This document shows positions 34,059 through 44,084 of a DNA stretch of 64,000 nucleotides, piece by piece (within the stretch, counting starts at the first letter, position 1; the number at the start of each line of letters is the position of its first letter). A program made the position numbers and the translations under genes. The notes under the pieces are model-generated. The model had not been told where the DNA came from, did not search any database, and worked only from the letters and a program-made list of their open reading frames with translations. Source of the DNA: Diabrotica undecimpunctata (lineage: Eukaryota > Arthropoda > Insecta > Coleoptera > Chrysomelidae). Where the stretch lies: contig NC_092809.1 of the NCBI RefSeq assembly GCF_040954645.1, forward strand, positions 67,332,141 to 67,396,140, read 5' to 3'.

Positions 34059-35535
34059 GACGAAAAAATGCAGGAAATAGAGCAGAAAAGAACAAACAGA
34101 AATACGAAAAATTTTTACAAAAAGATTAAGAACAAAAAAATATAAAGGCAAAACAAACGGAATAAAAAATAAAGAGGGAACAGTGATAATAGAGGATCAA
34201 GAATACAAGCAAGTATGGAGGGATTACTACAGAGAGCTCTTGACGGAGGAAACAACGGGAGAAGAAATGAATAACGCGGAGGAAACGGTACACGTAGAAG
34301 AATCAGACGAAGTAGATGAAGTAGACATCGAAATTTCAAAAGAACCAACATAAGCGGAATTGGAGGAAGTAATACAGAGAAGAAAAAATGGAAAAGCCCC
34401 TGGTAAAGATGGAATTAATATAGAACTAATAAAATACGGAGAAAAGGAGCTGAGAGGAAAAATACTGGCACTATTGAAAAATATATGGAAAGAAGAAAAA
34501 ATGCCAGGGAACTAGGATGTAGGGCAGATCATAACAAGACATAAAAAGGGAGACCAACAAATTTGAGAAAATTATAGAGGAATAACGTTACTAATTACAA
34601 CATATAAAATATTGACATCAATAGTAAAAAGGAGGTTATCAAAGATCACAATAAAGACAGTAGGACAGTACTAATGTGGATTCACAGAAGAAAGATCTAC
34701 AATAGATGCAATACAGACAATAAAACAAATAATGGAAAAAGCAAACGAATATAAATTAGAATTGGAAATGTTATTCATAGACTTCAAACAGGCATTTCAT
34801 TCAATTAAAAGGAAATGATTAATGATAGCACTTGAAAGTTTAAAAATTCCACATAAACTCAGAAAATTAATAGAAATGACAATGAAAATTAGCATAAAGA
34901 CACAAAGAGGAGAGACAGAGGAATTCAGTATAAATAAAGGGATTAAACAAGGAGATGTCTTATCAACAACGGTATTTAATCTAGCCTTAGAATATGTACT
35001 ACGAAATATAAATAAAGGAAATTTAAGAACAAGAGGTGGTCAAATAATTGCATATGCAGACGATATTACTATTATTGCAAAGAACACAAAAATAATGAAA
35101 GAAATGCTAGAAGAAATAAAAGAGAAAGGGTAGGTAATGGGACTAAGATTAAATCAAGAAAAGACAAAAATATTAAGATTAGGAAAAAAGCCAATGAAAG
35201 AAAAAATCAAAATAGTATGTTCTGAGTTTGAAGAGGTAGAATGCTTCAAATACCTAGGAGTTACAATAAGCAAAACCGGAGAAAGGAAGTCCGAAATAAA
35301 AGAAAAAATATTATCAGCGAATAAACCTTATTTTGCTAACAACAGATTACTTAAAAGCAAAACACTGACTAAGAAAACTAAGGTGAACATTTATAACACC
35401 ATAATTAGGCCAATATTATTATATGCAGGAGAAACAATGACGATGGTGAAAAAAGATGAAGATGACTTAAGAATAGCGAAAAGAAAGATTATGAGAACTA
35501 TACTGGGACCAATCAAAACAGAGCAAAATTAATAT
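34059..35535 (+). pseudogene. LINE C reverse transcriptase and post-RT domain
   Basis: After the linker come APGKDGINIELIKYG, GFTEERSTIDAIQTIKQIM, MLFIDFKQAFHSIKRK, NKGIKQGDVLSTTVFNLALE and QIIAYADDITIIAKN. The YADD box is intact, but the first catalytic Asp in the QAFDS motif reads His. Post-RT blocks LRLNQEKTKILRLGKK, FKYLGVTISKTGERKSEI and YNTIIRPILLYAGE follow in a 131-codon frame to 35532. Stops occur at about 34331, 34514, 34564, 34671, 34816 and 35131. It would not be active. Confidence 0.87.
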
Positions 35536-35847
35536 AGAAGCAGAACAAATGCAGAGATCAAGGAAGAACTTAAGGAAGACATCGTGACTAAAATAAAGCA
35601 ATGCAGAGTTGGATGGTTAGGTCACATTTGGCGAGCAGGAGATGAAGCAGTGACATACACAATGATAGAATGGAATCCAACAGGAAGAAAGAGAAGGGGA
35701 AGACCAAGATCAAAGTGGCTGTAAGAAGTTGAAGAAGACCTCCAAAGGGAAGGAGTCGGAGAATGGGGAGGAAAAACTGGAGACAGGAAAAAATGGAGAG
35801 ATATCGTCAAAAATATAACATAAACAAAAGGAACTGATCAACCCAAG

Positions 35848-35848
<1 letters not shown>

Positions 35849-35902
<54 letters not shown>
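35849..35902. repeat. (TA)n microsatellite at the LINE C 3' end
   Basis: About 52 bp of TA directly after AACCCAAGAA of LINE C, followed by TTAAACATTTATTTCC. Confidence 0.95.
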
Positions 35903-35904
<2 letters not shown>

Positions 35905-35907
<3 letters not shown>

Positions 35908-36060
35908 CATTTATTTCCTAGCTGAGCGCTTTCGGCTTACAAAGCCACCTTCAGAGCTAGGCTACAATAGAACACTAATATAAATAACTAATTTAAAGCT
36001 TACAATGTTTCGTTTATGCAAGTTTTAAAAATCACAACCACTTAAGAGAGATCTCATATT
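35905..36060 (-). other. Possible Penelope-type 3' end remnant
   Basis: On the minus strand the phrase CTCTGAAGGTGGCTTTGTAA followed by GCCGAAAGCGCTCAGC resembles the terminal phrase of Penelope-like elements (…GATGGC…CCGAAACG). It borders a (TA)n array, like the two Penelope copies at 28-29 kb. No coding sequence remains. Confidence 0.35.
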
Positions 36061-36184
36061 GGTGGAAAAATTCACAATTTTCCTTTAAGCTATTTCTTTA
36101 GGTTAAGATATTTCGTTTAAAAAAACATATACAAGAATTGGACTTCACAAAAACCCATTAAAAATTTGTTTATGGTACAGGTGT

Positions 36185-36714
36185 CAGAACACGAAGGAAC
36201 GAACCAAATTTCATCCATATCAATAGGTAGTTCTTGAACTGCTGCAATTATGTGATTTCACAGGAGATCTAGGTATTTACGACACGAAATGCTCCCAATG
36301 AAAAAAAGGGCCAATTACGTTGTCATCTAAAATACCAGCCCAGACGTTGACTATTTGACGGTATTGTGTTTTGTAAGGAACACTTATGTGCCTATTTTAT
36401 GTAGAGTACCCTACGGTAGCAAATGGATTGTAATGGCCAGTTAAAGAAATAGAAGATTTACCTTTAAACAAGATTTTTTTCTTGACACCTTTGTCACGAT
36501 TAGTGCGTTTCATCATGTCCTCACAAAATACCATCCGTCGTTCATAAACAGCAGGGAAAAGACTTTTTTACAATTTGTAGCAACGGTACTTGTTTTTTGT
36601 TGGTACAGGGCCTTCGAATGAAAACGAAAATCTACCGATTATATCTTTGGCACTACTTCCAGAATAATGACTTTTAATAATTTGAATTTTATGTTCATTT
36701 GTAAAGGTTGCCAT
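36185..36714 (-). pseudogene. Tc1/mariner-type transposase remnant
   Basis: The minus strand begins MATFTNEHKIQIIKSHYSGS (helix-turn-helix start) at 36714. After a large internal deletion and frameshifts it shows VYERRMVFCEDMMKR and SLTGHYNPFATVGYST, and near 36360 TQYRQIVNVWAGILDDNVIG with PFFHWE. NVWAGI..xxxIGPF is a hallmark of mariner-type catalytic domains. The catalytic DxE/DDGAP part is missing. It is unrelated in detail to the 16.9-kb mariner. Confidence 0.7.
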
Positions 36715-36794
36715 TTTCCTAAATTGAAATATCAATTTCTATATATTCTGTTTTTCTTACGAATATATCTGACTATATATATGACTTGCGACTA

Positions 36795-38165
36795 TATCTG
36801 ATTTATTTAAAATTATCAGAACTGGATGTGAATAAGGGTCTGGTCCTAATGGATTGCCTCCCAGCTTTCTCAAGAATGGTTGTTTTATATTATCCAGACC
36901 TCTTTTTCACATTTTTAATCTATCCTTAAATAAAAGTGAATTTCCAGAATGCTGGAAAAATAGTTTTTTAACACCTATTTTTAAAGCAGGAGATAATTCA
37001 TTGGTGAATAATTACAGGCCCATTAGTATAATTAGTGTAAAGATATTTGAATGTTTTGTATGTGACTATCTTAAAGCTTCACTTGAAAAACAGCTAGTAG
37101 ACCAACAATTTGGATTTCGAAATAGCAGATCAACTGAATGTAATATACTAGTATTTGTGAACTTCCTGAGGAAGGTCATGAAGAGGGTACATGCACTGTA
37201 CACTGATTTCTCCAAGGCCTTTGATCGGGTCAACCATAATATTTTATTCTCATTTGGGACCCCTGGTATTTAACATATTCATCAATAATATACACCACTG
37301 CTTCCAGCACAGTTCACTTCTTCTTTTTGCGGACGATTTATAGTTCTGCACGATTATCAAAAATACACAATATTGTGTTAATGTTCAACACTATCTCGAT
37401 CGGTTGAGTGAGTGGTGTCTGTTGAATGCCATGCATGAATCGCATTATATGTCAATAATTTACAAGGCTTTACAAATGCTTGGCTTTATAAAAAGATTCA
37501 CTAGAGACTCAGAATATTGAAGCAAATAATTTACTGTATTGTTCTTTAGTCAGACCCTATCTAGAGTATTGTTTCTGTGTATGGTCTCCATCTTATAATA
37601 TTTACATATAAAAAATTAAGACAGTTCAACAGAAGTTCTTGAAATATATAACATATAAACAGGGTATACCTTTTGAATTAAATCAAGTAAATTATGATCA
37701 AATTGAAACCCAACTTGGTATTCTCTCATTGTACGACCGACGAATAATTAAAGATACAAAGATGCTTTATGGCATAATTAATTCTACAGTGTTGTGTTCT
37801 CAGCTGCTTGAACAGATTCGTCTGCATGTACCTCTACAAAGAACACGATGAAACCAAACTTTTTATGTCACTCTTCACAGAACCAACTATGCATATGATA
37901 ATTTTTTTATCTCGAGCACTAAGATGGGCAAATATTCACCCAGATCTAGATTTTTTTGCACCGAAGGCCGAATTCATTTCTGGTCTCAGGCAACGGGTTT
38001 ATTTGAGTGGTTGAAATAGGTAATCATCATTTTGATGTGTAAAACTAAATAGGTGATTAAGTTTATGATATTTATACTTATATTTTTTTGTTCTATTGTA
38101 TACATTGTAAACATTGTTAATCTTGGGCAGCAGCCTGTTGAAAATAAAAAAAAAATAAATAAATA
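36795..38165 (+). pseudogene. Jockey/CR1-like LINE, RT to 3' tail
   Basis: ELDVNKGSGPNGLPPSFLKN starts the surviving part. The 139-codon frame 36854-37273 has FPECWKNSFLTPIFKAGDN, VNNYRPISIISVKIFECF, QQFGFRNSRSTECNILVF and YTDFSKAFDRVNHN (first catalytic Asp). Later frames show GPLVFNIFINNIHH, LLLFADDL (FADD) with a stop, and VRPYLEYCFCVWSPSYN. A 70-codon frame then carries KTVQQKFLKYITYKQG, LGILSLYDRRIIKDTKMLYG and PLQRTR. The 3' UTR ends GCAGCCTGTTGAAAATAAAA with an A-rich, TAAA-repeat tail at 38139-38165. The 5' part including the endonuclease is truncated. Confidence 0.87.
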
Positions 38166-38379
38166 AAACAAGAATTATTACTTACTTAGAAAAAATAAAT
38201 GTATATTTCACGTTTCCGTTATCAAAACTGAATGTCACTTTAATAAAACTAAAATTCAAGGTAAAGTGTGTCGGTACTGTTCGTACAGTCAGTACTGTGA
38301 CGGTTCTGATAGCAGAACAAACTAATACTCTTCTTTTCGCACTAATTATGCGTGCTATATGCCGTTTTCAGATTACCAC

Positions 38380-38383
<4 letters not shown>

Positions 38384-38473
<90 letters not shown>
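38384..38473. repeat. (TA)n microsatellite, 90 bp
   Basis: Pure TA array. Confidence 0.97.
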
Positions 38474-38476
<3 letters not shown>

Positions 38477-38814
38477 TTAAAATTAAATATTCAAATCGAA
38501 GTTAATATAATAAAAAATTAATAGGTTCAGATGCAATCATTGAGGTAATTGGTAATTATATTGTAACGGTATAGCTTTCATAAATTATTTTATCAATGCC
38601 TACCTCGTTTATCATTGGGAGACACAGCGACAGTTAATTATTTTATTTAAAATTATCCATCCTGTTAACTAAATTGACAGTTGGCAAATATTTACTAATG
38701 AATGCTTTACACTCTTCGCTGAGAGCGCTAATTGAAAATGACAACCGAATGTTTGTTGTTCAGCATTAAAACTATATATAAATAATATCACTATAGATAT
38801 ATATACATATATAA

Positions 38815-38820
<6 letters not shown>
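38474..38820. other. Unassigned spacer between two (TA)n arrays
   Basis: No ORF or recognised repeat; it contains short TA-rich runs at 38772-38818. Confidence 0.35.

Positions 38821-38886
<66 letters not shown>
38821..38886. repeat. (TA)n microsatellite, 66 bp
   Basis: TA array ending in TATATCGATACCTT, the same junction as at 63572-63589. Confidence 0.95.
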
Positions 38887-38890
<4 letters not shown>

Positions 38891-39224
38891 ACCTTAGAAC
38901 ACAATTGTGCTATGTCCACTTTTTCTTCTTTCTTAAAAATGTTGGTGACACTAATTTATGATAGAATATGATACAATATATTTCAACTGTGCTGCAACTT
39001 TCAATTGTGCTGCTTACGTTGACCTATTGACTGTCGGCAACGAGGCTCCGGCGTTTTGACCAATCCTTTTTATGTGTCCGGTTTTCTTGAAATGAGTCAT
39101 TTTATGAGTCTAATTCTATGGTTATGGTCTAATATTCTGCCGGCAACATAATAACCGAATGTTTTTGTAGGCAGCAGTCAAAAAGTTTAATAGTGTTTGT
39201 TTAAGTGAATATTTTAATTTTAAA

Positions 39225-39357
39225 ATGTCTGGACACATCCATAGAATTATGGCGATGTGCAGAGATATAAGATTTTCAAATGAAACAACTGAAAATAATA
39301 TTGTCGACTTAACCCCAATTGAAATCAATGGCAATGATATTGCAACTGAAACTTCAG
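39225..39357 (+). pseudogene. DDE transposase, exon 1
   Basis: MSGHIHRIMAMCRDIRFSNE begins the protein, and the exon closes ...ATETSG. A good donor, CAG|GTATGT, follows at 39358. The intron 39358-39614 (257 nt) ends TTTTATTTAG, and joining the exons gives ETSG|NTEETL without a stop. Start choice: this is the first ATG after an in-frame-free lead and the only one that reaches the donor. Confidence 0.6.
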
Positions 39358-39614
39358 GTATGTTTTTAGCTGGTATAATAATATTTCTAATTAATTCTTA
39401 TTCATAAAAATTATTGATAATGATATTATCAACCATAACATTATGGTTTATTATAGTAGATCTATTATATCTATTATACTATATCTATCTAGATTTCTTT
39501 GTTCTATTAACTTTTGTTTAATTTGTTTATTTTATTTTTTTGAAACATTTATACTTTATTCAATGACTACTTTTTTTCGTGACTATATTCGTTACTTTAA
39601 ACTGTTTTATTTAG

Positions 39615-40760
39615 GTAATACTGAAGAAACCTTGACAAATATCATTACTCATGGAGAAGGCGTAGAAAACGTTGTTGACGAAGGGCTAGACCTTGCTCCT
39701 GATCTTACCATTGATAAGATGTACGACCTGTATAAGGAAGATGCTGGAGAATTAGCAGTGAAAAACAACGTTTTTCGAAAGATATTCAGGGAATATGAGC
39801 CTCCTTTAGCAATTTACGTACCAAAAAAGGACCAATGTTCCTGTGCAACGAGGCAGAGAGAACCAAAGAAACGAACACGGAAAAATATCAATAGCATGTT
39901 CAAAGAAAAAATGCAATAAAGGTTATGAAAGATGAGGATAAAAAAGCTGCACAGGACAATAAAAAGAATATTTACGGTAGTTTTGGCCTTCACGCAGTTA
40001 TGAAAATACCGTTTGCTGTGGATTGTCAAATTTACTATAAGCGGAAGCTTTCTTTGCTTAATTTTACCATCTTTGATTCGCCTAATCAAGGGCACTGTTT
40101 TTTATGGGATGAGATACAAGGAAAAAAGGAAAGTGCCGAAATATCAACCTCCTTATTAAAGTACATTGAATCATTAGATCCAGATATACAACATCTCGTG
40201 CACTACGCAGATACTTGTGAAGGGCAAAATCGAAATCGCGATGTACTTGCAAGTATGTTTTACGCCGTAATACCTCTAATTTAGAATTGATTGATATTAA
40301 ATTTATGGAAAGTGGCCATAGCTACCTTGAGACCGACAGCATTTACGCCACTATTGAACGATCTCGACATTCAAAAAATATTTACACCACCAATGAATAT
40401 AAATTATTAATCGAACTTAGCAGGAAACAACCATTTACATACAATGTCCAACAGTTAGCGTACGACGACATTTATGACATAGAGGACTTGTCAAACAAGT
40501 TAGTGCAAAATAGAGAAAAAAAAAACAATTGATGGCAAAATATTAAACTGGCTAAAGGTTAAATGGTCCAAATTTGAAAAAAAATGTTGACAAAGTTGGC
40601 TTCAAACACGATGACGTGCGTGGGGAATTTAATTATATAAAAATTAGCCATGAAGGAATCCAATGGGAAAATATTTCTTTAAAACGGAAATATCACAGAT
40701 GCTTAGACATCTCAATTGCAAAATAGGGACTTGTTAAGCATTCTAAAGTATGTCGTGGTA
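39615..40760 (+). pseudogene. DDE transposase, exon 2 (catalytic region, frameshifted)
   Basis: Exon 2 opens with NTEETLTNIITHGEGVEN and a basic segment (CATRQREPKKRTRKN), then stops at 39919. A second frame (39925-40284) holds MKDEDKKAAQDNKKN, VDCQIYYKRKLSLLNFTIFD, GHCFLWDEIQGKKESAEIST and VHYADTCEGQNRNRDV. A third frame (40287-40532) holds IDIKFMESGHSYLETDSIYA. The D in YADTCEGQNRN and the E in HSYLETD are the likely second and third catalytic residues; the first may be the D of FTIFD. Similarity continues as KTIDGKILNWLKVKWSKFEK and KRKYHRCLDIS to about 40730. Two frameshifts make it a pseudogene in this assembly, but degradation is mild. Confidence 0.65.
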
Positions 40761-40870
40761 CTTCGAGAATACTCACTTTTTATATCAACTTGTGTTGAGG
40801 CAGTGTGAAACCGCAAGGAAGACGAGCATTTGATTCAATCGAAGGGAAAACAAATAAATATACAATATGC

Positions 40871-40945
40871 AATATCAACTATTTGAAACAACGCAAGGAG
40901 TTCAAAAAGGAGGTATTTTAAGCCCAGTACCTTATATAACATATA
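40871..40945 (+). pseudogene. LINE D RT fragment, left part
   Basis: QLFETTQGVQKGGILSPVPY matches the GVxQGGxLSPxLYxxY block between RT motifs A and C. The LTR at 40936-42176 interrupts it; the right part resumes at about 42180. Confidence 0.6.
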
Positions 40946-42176
40946 CAGCCATATAGAAGAGGGAAGGATATATTATGTTCAATCTCTAACTCGCTGGTTT
41001 CTCCCTTTCGCATTGGATATGTATATTACTATAAAAAATAATATACGAGTTGACTATATAAAACTCTATTGACAGGCAAGTAAAATCAAAAGACCAATAT
41101 AGATAAATATACATACATTCAAATTTAATAACATATAAAGAGCTTCAATTTTAAATATTACGTGATACGAAACCGATACGACAACCAATATTGAAAGAGT
41201 TTACAAAAGGTAAACGAATTTTCGTAAAAACACAGCTGTTTTGAAAACTAAACATTACGAGACAAATTGTGGATATCTATATCACACAAACCTTGAGTAG
41301 GTATACTAAAATATGATGTGATATGAAAGAATAATTACTTTAACAGCTGATCCCTACTTAAATACAATACAAAGAAATATAATAATTTTATCATACACAA
41401 CGTTTAATTATTATAATAATGATGTTAAACAAAAATGCAATCCAAAACGATATAATTAAATTATACTATATGCAATTTAAACGTAATATTTATAAACAGA
41501 TGTTAATAACAATTAGCAACAAAGACTATAAAGTTTATAATATTAAAATGAAAGTAAAATGTTCATAATAAAGTTCAATTAAAAGGTTCAAATCGCGACA
41601 CAATATGAAATAATTTAACATTAAGTAAACGTACTTGATCTATAACAGGAACAAGATATGGTGTATGGTACTTTACCCCAGTGGAATGATAGCACCAACC
41701 GCTATTGAAAAGGACGTCTTCAACGACATAAGGAACCACAAAAGTATTGATGATGGAGCAGCCTCCACCCCTACTGGATTAAACAACTGTCTGTAACTTA
41801 CCGACTAGCCTCCATCCCTACTGGATGGAACGACTGTCCCTAACAGACGGGTGGTGACTGAGTGATTGATGGTGACTGAGTGACCCGGCCGTTGGGCTAA
41901 AAGTTGTTTTGTACAAGCTAACGCTAGATGTGGGCGAAAATTACCCAACGATCTGCACTTTTAACGAAAACCATTCATTTTTCTATCGTTCTTTGTTAAT
42001 ATACAATGTATGAAAGAACAGTCTTTTGTATTACAATATATTACAACCGTTTTTTGTTCTATATCGTCTGTGTTTTTGTTTGAGGAATCTTGGCTAAATA
42101 TACAGGGAGAATCAAAACTAACACAAAGTCTGTTAATATTTTATAAATGTTTATATACAGTTGCAAAACTGCAACA
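40936..42176 (-). repeat. Solo LTR type 3, copy 2, diverged
   Basis: The minus strand from 42176 starts TGTTGCAGTTTTGCAACT, then TAAACATTTATAAAATATTA, matching the start of the 32884 LTR. Near its end it repeats GAGAAACCAGCGAGTTAGAG and GAACATAATATATCC. The last part is degenerate, and the exact boundary near 40936 and any target duplication are unclear. It is older than the 32.9-kb copy. Confidence 0.75.
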
Positions 42177-42179
42177 ATA

Positions 42180-42480
42180 TATGTGATAGTGAAAGAGTGT
42201 GAGAATAAAAGTGTGTATAGGATGGAATAGAATGCAAATGATAAATGCATAGATAAACGTAAATACAGGAAGACTGAAATACAATTTAGAAAAAAGCAAA
42301 GAAATACAAGCTAAATATAAATAAAGAGAAGAAACAGATAGTGAAAAGAAACACCAAAGTACTAATTGACATGGTAATAGATCAACAAATAATAATGGAA
42401 AGAAACATATACAAATACTTGGGAACAGTAGTAAATAAAAGAGGAAGCATCGACGATAATCTCAACAACAGAAGACACCA
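42180..42480 (+). pseudogene. LINE D fragment, right part
   Basis: After a degraded LKYNLEKSKEI-type segment the frame from 42341 reads KRNTKVLIDMVIDQQIIMER, NIYKYLGTVVNKRGSIDDNL and N. The YKYLGTxVNxxG block is the post-RT signature of RTE-like LINEs. The same open frame continues without a stop into piggyBac sequence, so the 124-codon ORF is a chimera of two dead elements. Confidence 0.65.
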
Positions 42481-42534
42481 GAGTAGGTGTAGTCCAATAA
42501 CTCGGGGGAAAATAGGATTGAAACTAAAAGATAT

Positions 42535-43690
42535 GCTTTCCAATGTAAAGAAGGAAAACGCACCAAAAGCAAGAATTCAAAATTGGCATAATACAGATGC
42601 AGGTGAGATGGAAAAATTTATTGGTATTCTCTTTTGGATGAGGTTAGTTCAGTGTTCCAGACTGGAGTGTTATTGGTCTCAAACGCATTATATCAAAATT
42701 CTATACGTTCAATAATGTCAAAAAACCGGTTTCAAATGTTGTTGAGGAGGTGGCATTTCACAACAATGAAGAGATAACGGAAGAAGGATTGCAAAATATA
42801 TCACCTCTCCTAAATGAACTTCTAAAAATTTTCAAAAACATTACAATCCAAAAGAGTCTTTGTGTATCGACGAAACTATAGGGCCTTTAAATTTCAAGCA
42901 ATTTATTAAAAATAAGTATCACAAGTTCGGCATCAAACTGTATAAACTTTGTGTTGAAAAGAGTTATACCTACAACTTAACAGTTTATTGTGGAAAAGAC
43001 AAAGTAGAAGGTCAGTCGTCTTCTGAAAGTATAGTTCTTATATTGGCAAAAGATTTATTGAACAAAGGATACAGTATTTATACCAACAATTACTACACCA
43101 GTATTTTTTAGCTTATTCATTATTAGAAAAAGAAACTCATCTGGTGGGAACACTGAGAGCTGTTCGAAAATTTAATCCAAAAGATATTATACAAAAGCAA
43201 CTCAAAAAAGGTGAGACAGTAGCTGCTGATAGTCATTTGACATTGAGCACAAAAATACTTCATAGCTTTTACAAGTTACCTCTGGGCGCAAGCAATCGGA
43301 AAAACCGTCCGCTGTTGTTGATTACAATAATCATAAAACTTTTATTGACCTATCTGATCAGATGAAAGCTTATGCTACTTCTTTAAGACGAGGCATGAAG
43401 TGGTATAGAAAATTAGCTGTCTAACTTCTTATTGGAACATCATAAGTCAATGCTTTTATACTACCTAAGCAGGTTACGAATGACAATATGACCATTACTA
43501 GATTTAAGGAACTTGTCACGTTGGAATTACTTCAAATACAAAATACGAAGCATTATCGTCGTAACGAACCTCCATTGCCACAGCATGTGTTAGAAGATGT
43601 TGGTCAAAATGAAAGACGTAAACAGAAACAGAAGCCCAAAAAAATTCGCCATTCACAAAATTTAGATGCAATATTTGTCAAAAAAGTTAT
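42535..43690 (+). pseudogene. piggyBac-like transposase (inactive)
   Basis: The order of motifs is MEKFIGILFWMRLVQCSRLE and CYWSQTHYI; then SLCIDETIGPLNFKQFIKNK with the first catalytic Asp; YHKFGIKLYKLCVEKSYTYN; GYSIYTNNYYTSIF, where families have TDNYYTS, so the second catalytic Asp is Asn; LVGTLRAVRKFNPKDI; FIDLSDQMKAYATSLRRGMK with the third Asp; and VNAFILPKQVTNDN and LPQHVLEDVGQ. Frames change near 42715, 42850, 43110, 43365 and 43430. The Cys-rich tail of other piggyBac proteins is not seen. The lost Asp plus frameshifts make it inactive. Confidence 0.87.
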
Positions 43691-43842
43691 TGCTTACCTT
43701 GGTTGCTATGTACTAAATAAATGTATTTTTTTTCGCTTGAATTTATTGTATTTTTTAATATTAATATTCTTTTTTTTCTTTGTAGTACAATTCTTAATAA
43801 ATGAATAATAAAATGTGTGTTTCTTTGCCTAAGTTTTTAATA

Positions 43843-43874
43843 TTGTTCTGAAGCTATTTTCTTGTGGCATTTTA
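43843..43874. repeat. Dispersed block next to the foldback element
   Basis: TATTGTTCTGAAGCTATTTT then CTTGTGGCATTTTA. Its reverse complement occurs at 20032-20064, next to another copy of the hairpin arm, so it is part of the same repeat family. Confidence 0.7.
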
Positions 43875-43880
43875 AATTAA

Positions 43881-44084
43881 TTTATATTTAAATGGGAATA
43901 AGCCACAATTAAAGGTTAAAATACGTTTATTGACATTTCAATTTCCACTTCGGAAATCGTTCTCAAAATACAAACATAAATTTACTAATGTTTGTATTTT
44001 GAGAACGATTTCCGAAGTGAAAATTGAAACGTCAATAAACGTATTTTAACCTTTAATTGTGGCTTATTCCCATTTAAATATAAA
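43881..44084. repeat. Foldback element: 97-bp inverted arms, 10-nt spacer
   Basis: Left arm 43881-43977 and right arm 43988-44084 are reverse complements at about 95 of 97 positions. The arms contain AATGGGAATAAGCCACAATT, GACATTTCAATTTCCACTTC and CGGAAATCGTTCTCAAAATA. Single arms recur at 19954 and 58131. There is no ORF. It is a non-autonomous foldback element; the mobilising transposase is unknown. Confidence 0.88.

Larger units (their letters stand above)
31745..35849 (+). mobile_element. LINE C, decayed, interrupted by a solo LTR, ending in (TA)n
   Basis: The plus strand gives an APE-type endonuclease (31850-32560), a charged linker (32640-34145, split by the LTR 32884-34053), RT (34340-35140), post-RT domain (35137-35535) and the C-terminus GRPRSKWL*EVEEDLQREG with RKKWRDI near 35790. 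The 3' end passes into a (TA)n array rather than poly(A). Several in-frame stops occur, yet long stretches stay in one frame. The motif order matches LINE B. It is probably an RTE-like lineage. Confidence 0.85.
38884..40760 (+). mobile_element. Unclassified DDE-type DNA transposon with spliced transposase
   Basis: The left boundary is placed at CGATACCTTAG next to the (TA)n array. Between 38884 and 39225 the non-coding lead contains repeated CAAYTGTGCTG-like motifs (near 38899, 38990 and 39010). The transposase starts at 39225. The right boundary is not determined: coding-like text fades near 40760 and LINE sequence starts by 40871. Superfamily uncertain; similar genes are common in insect genomes as uncharacterised proteins. 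Confidence 0.55.
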
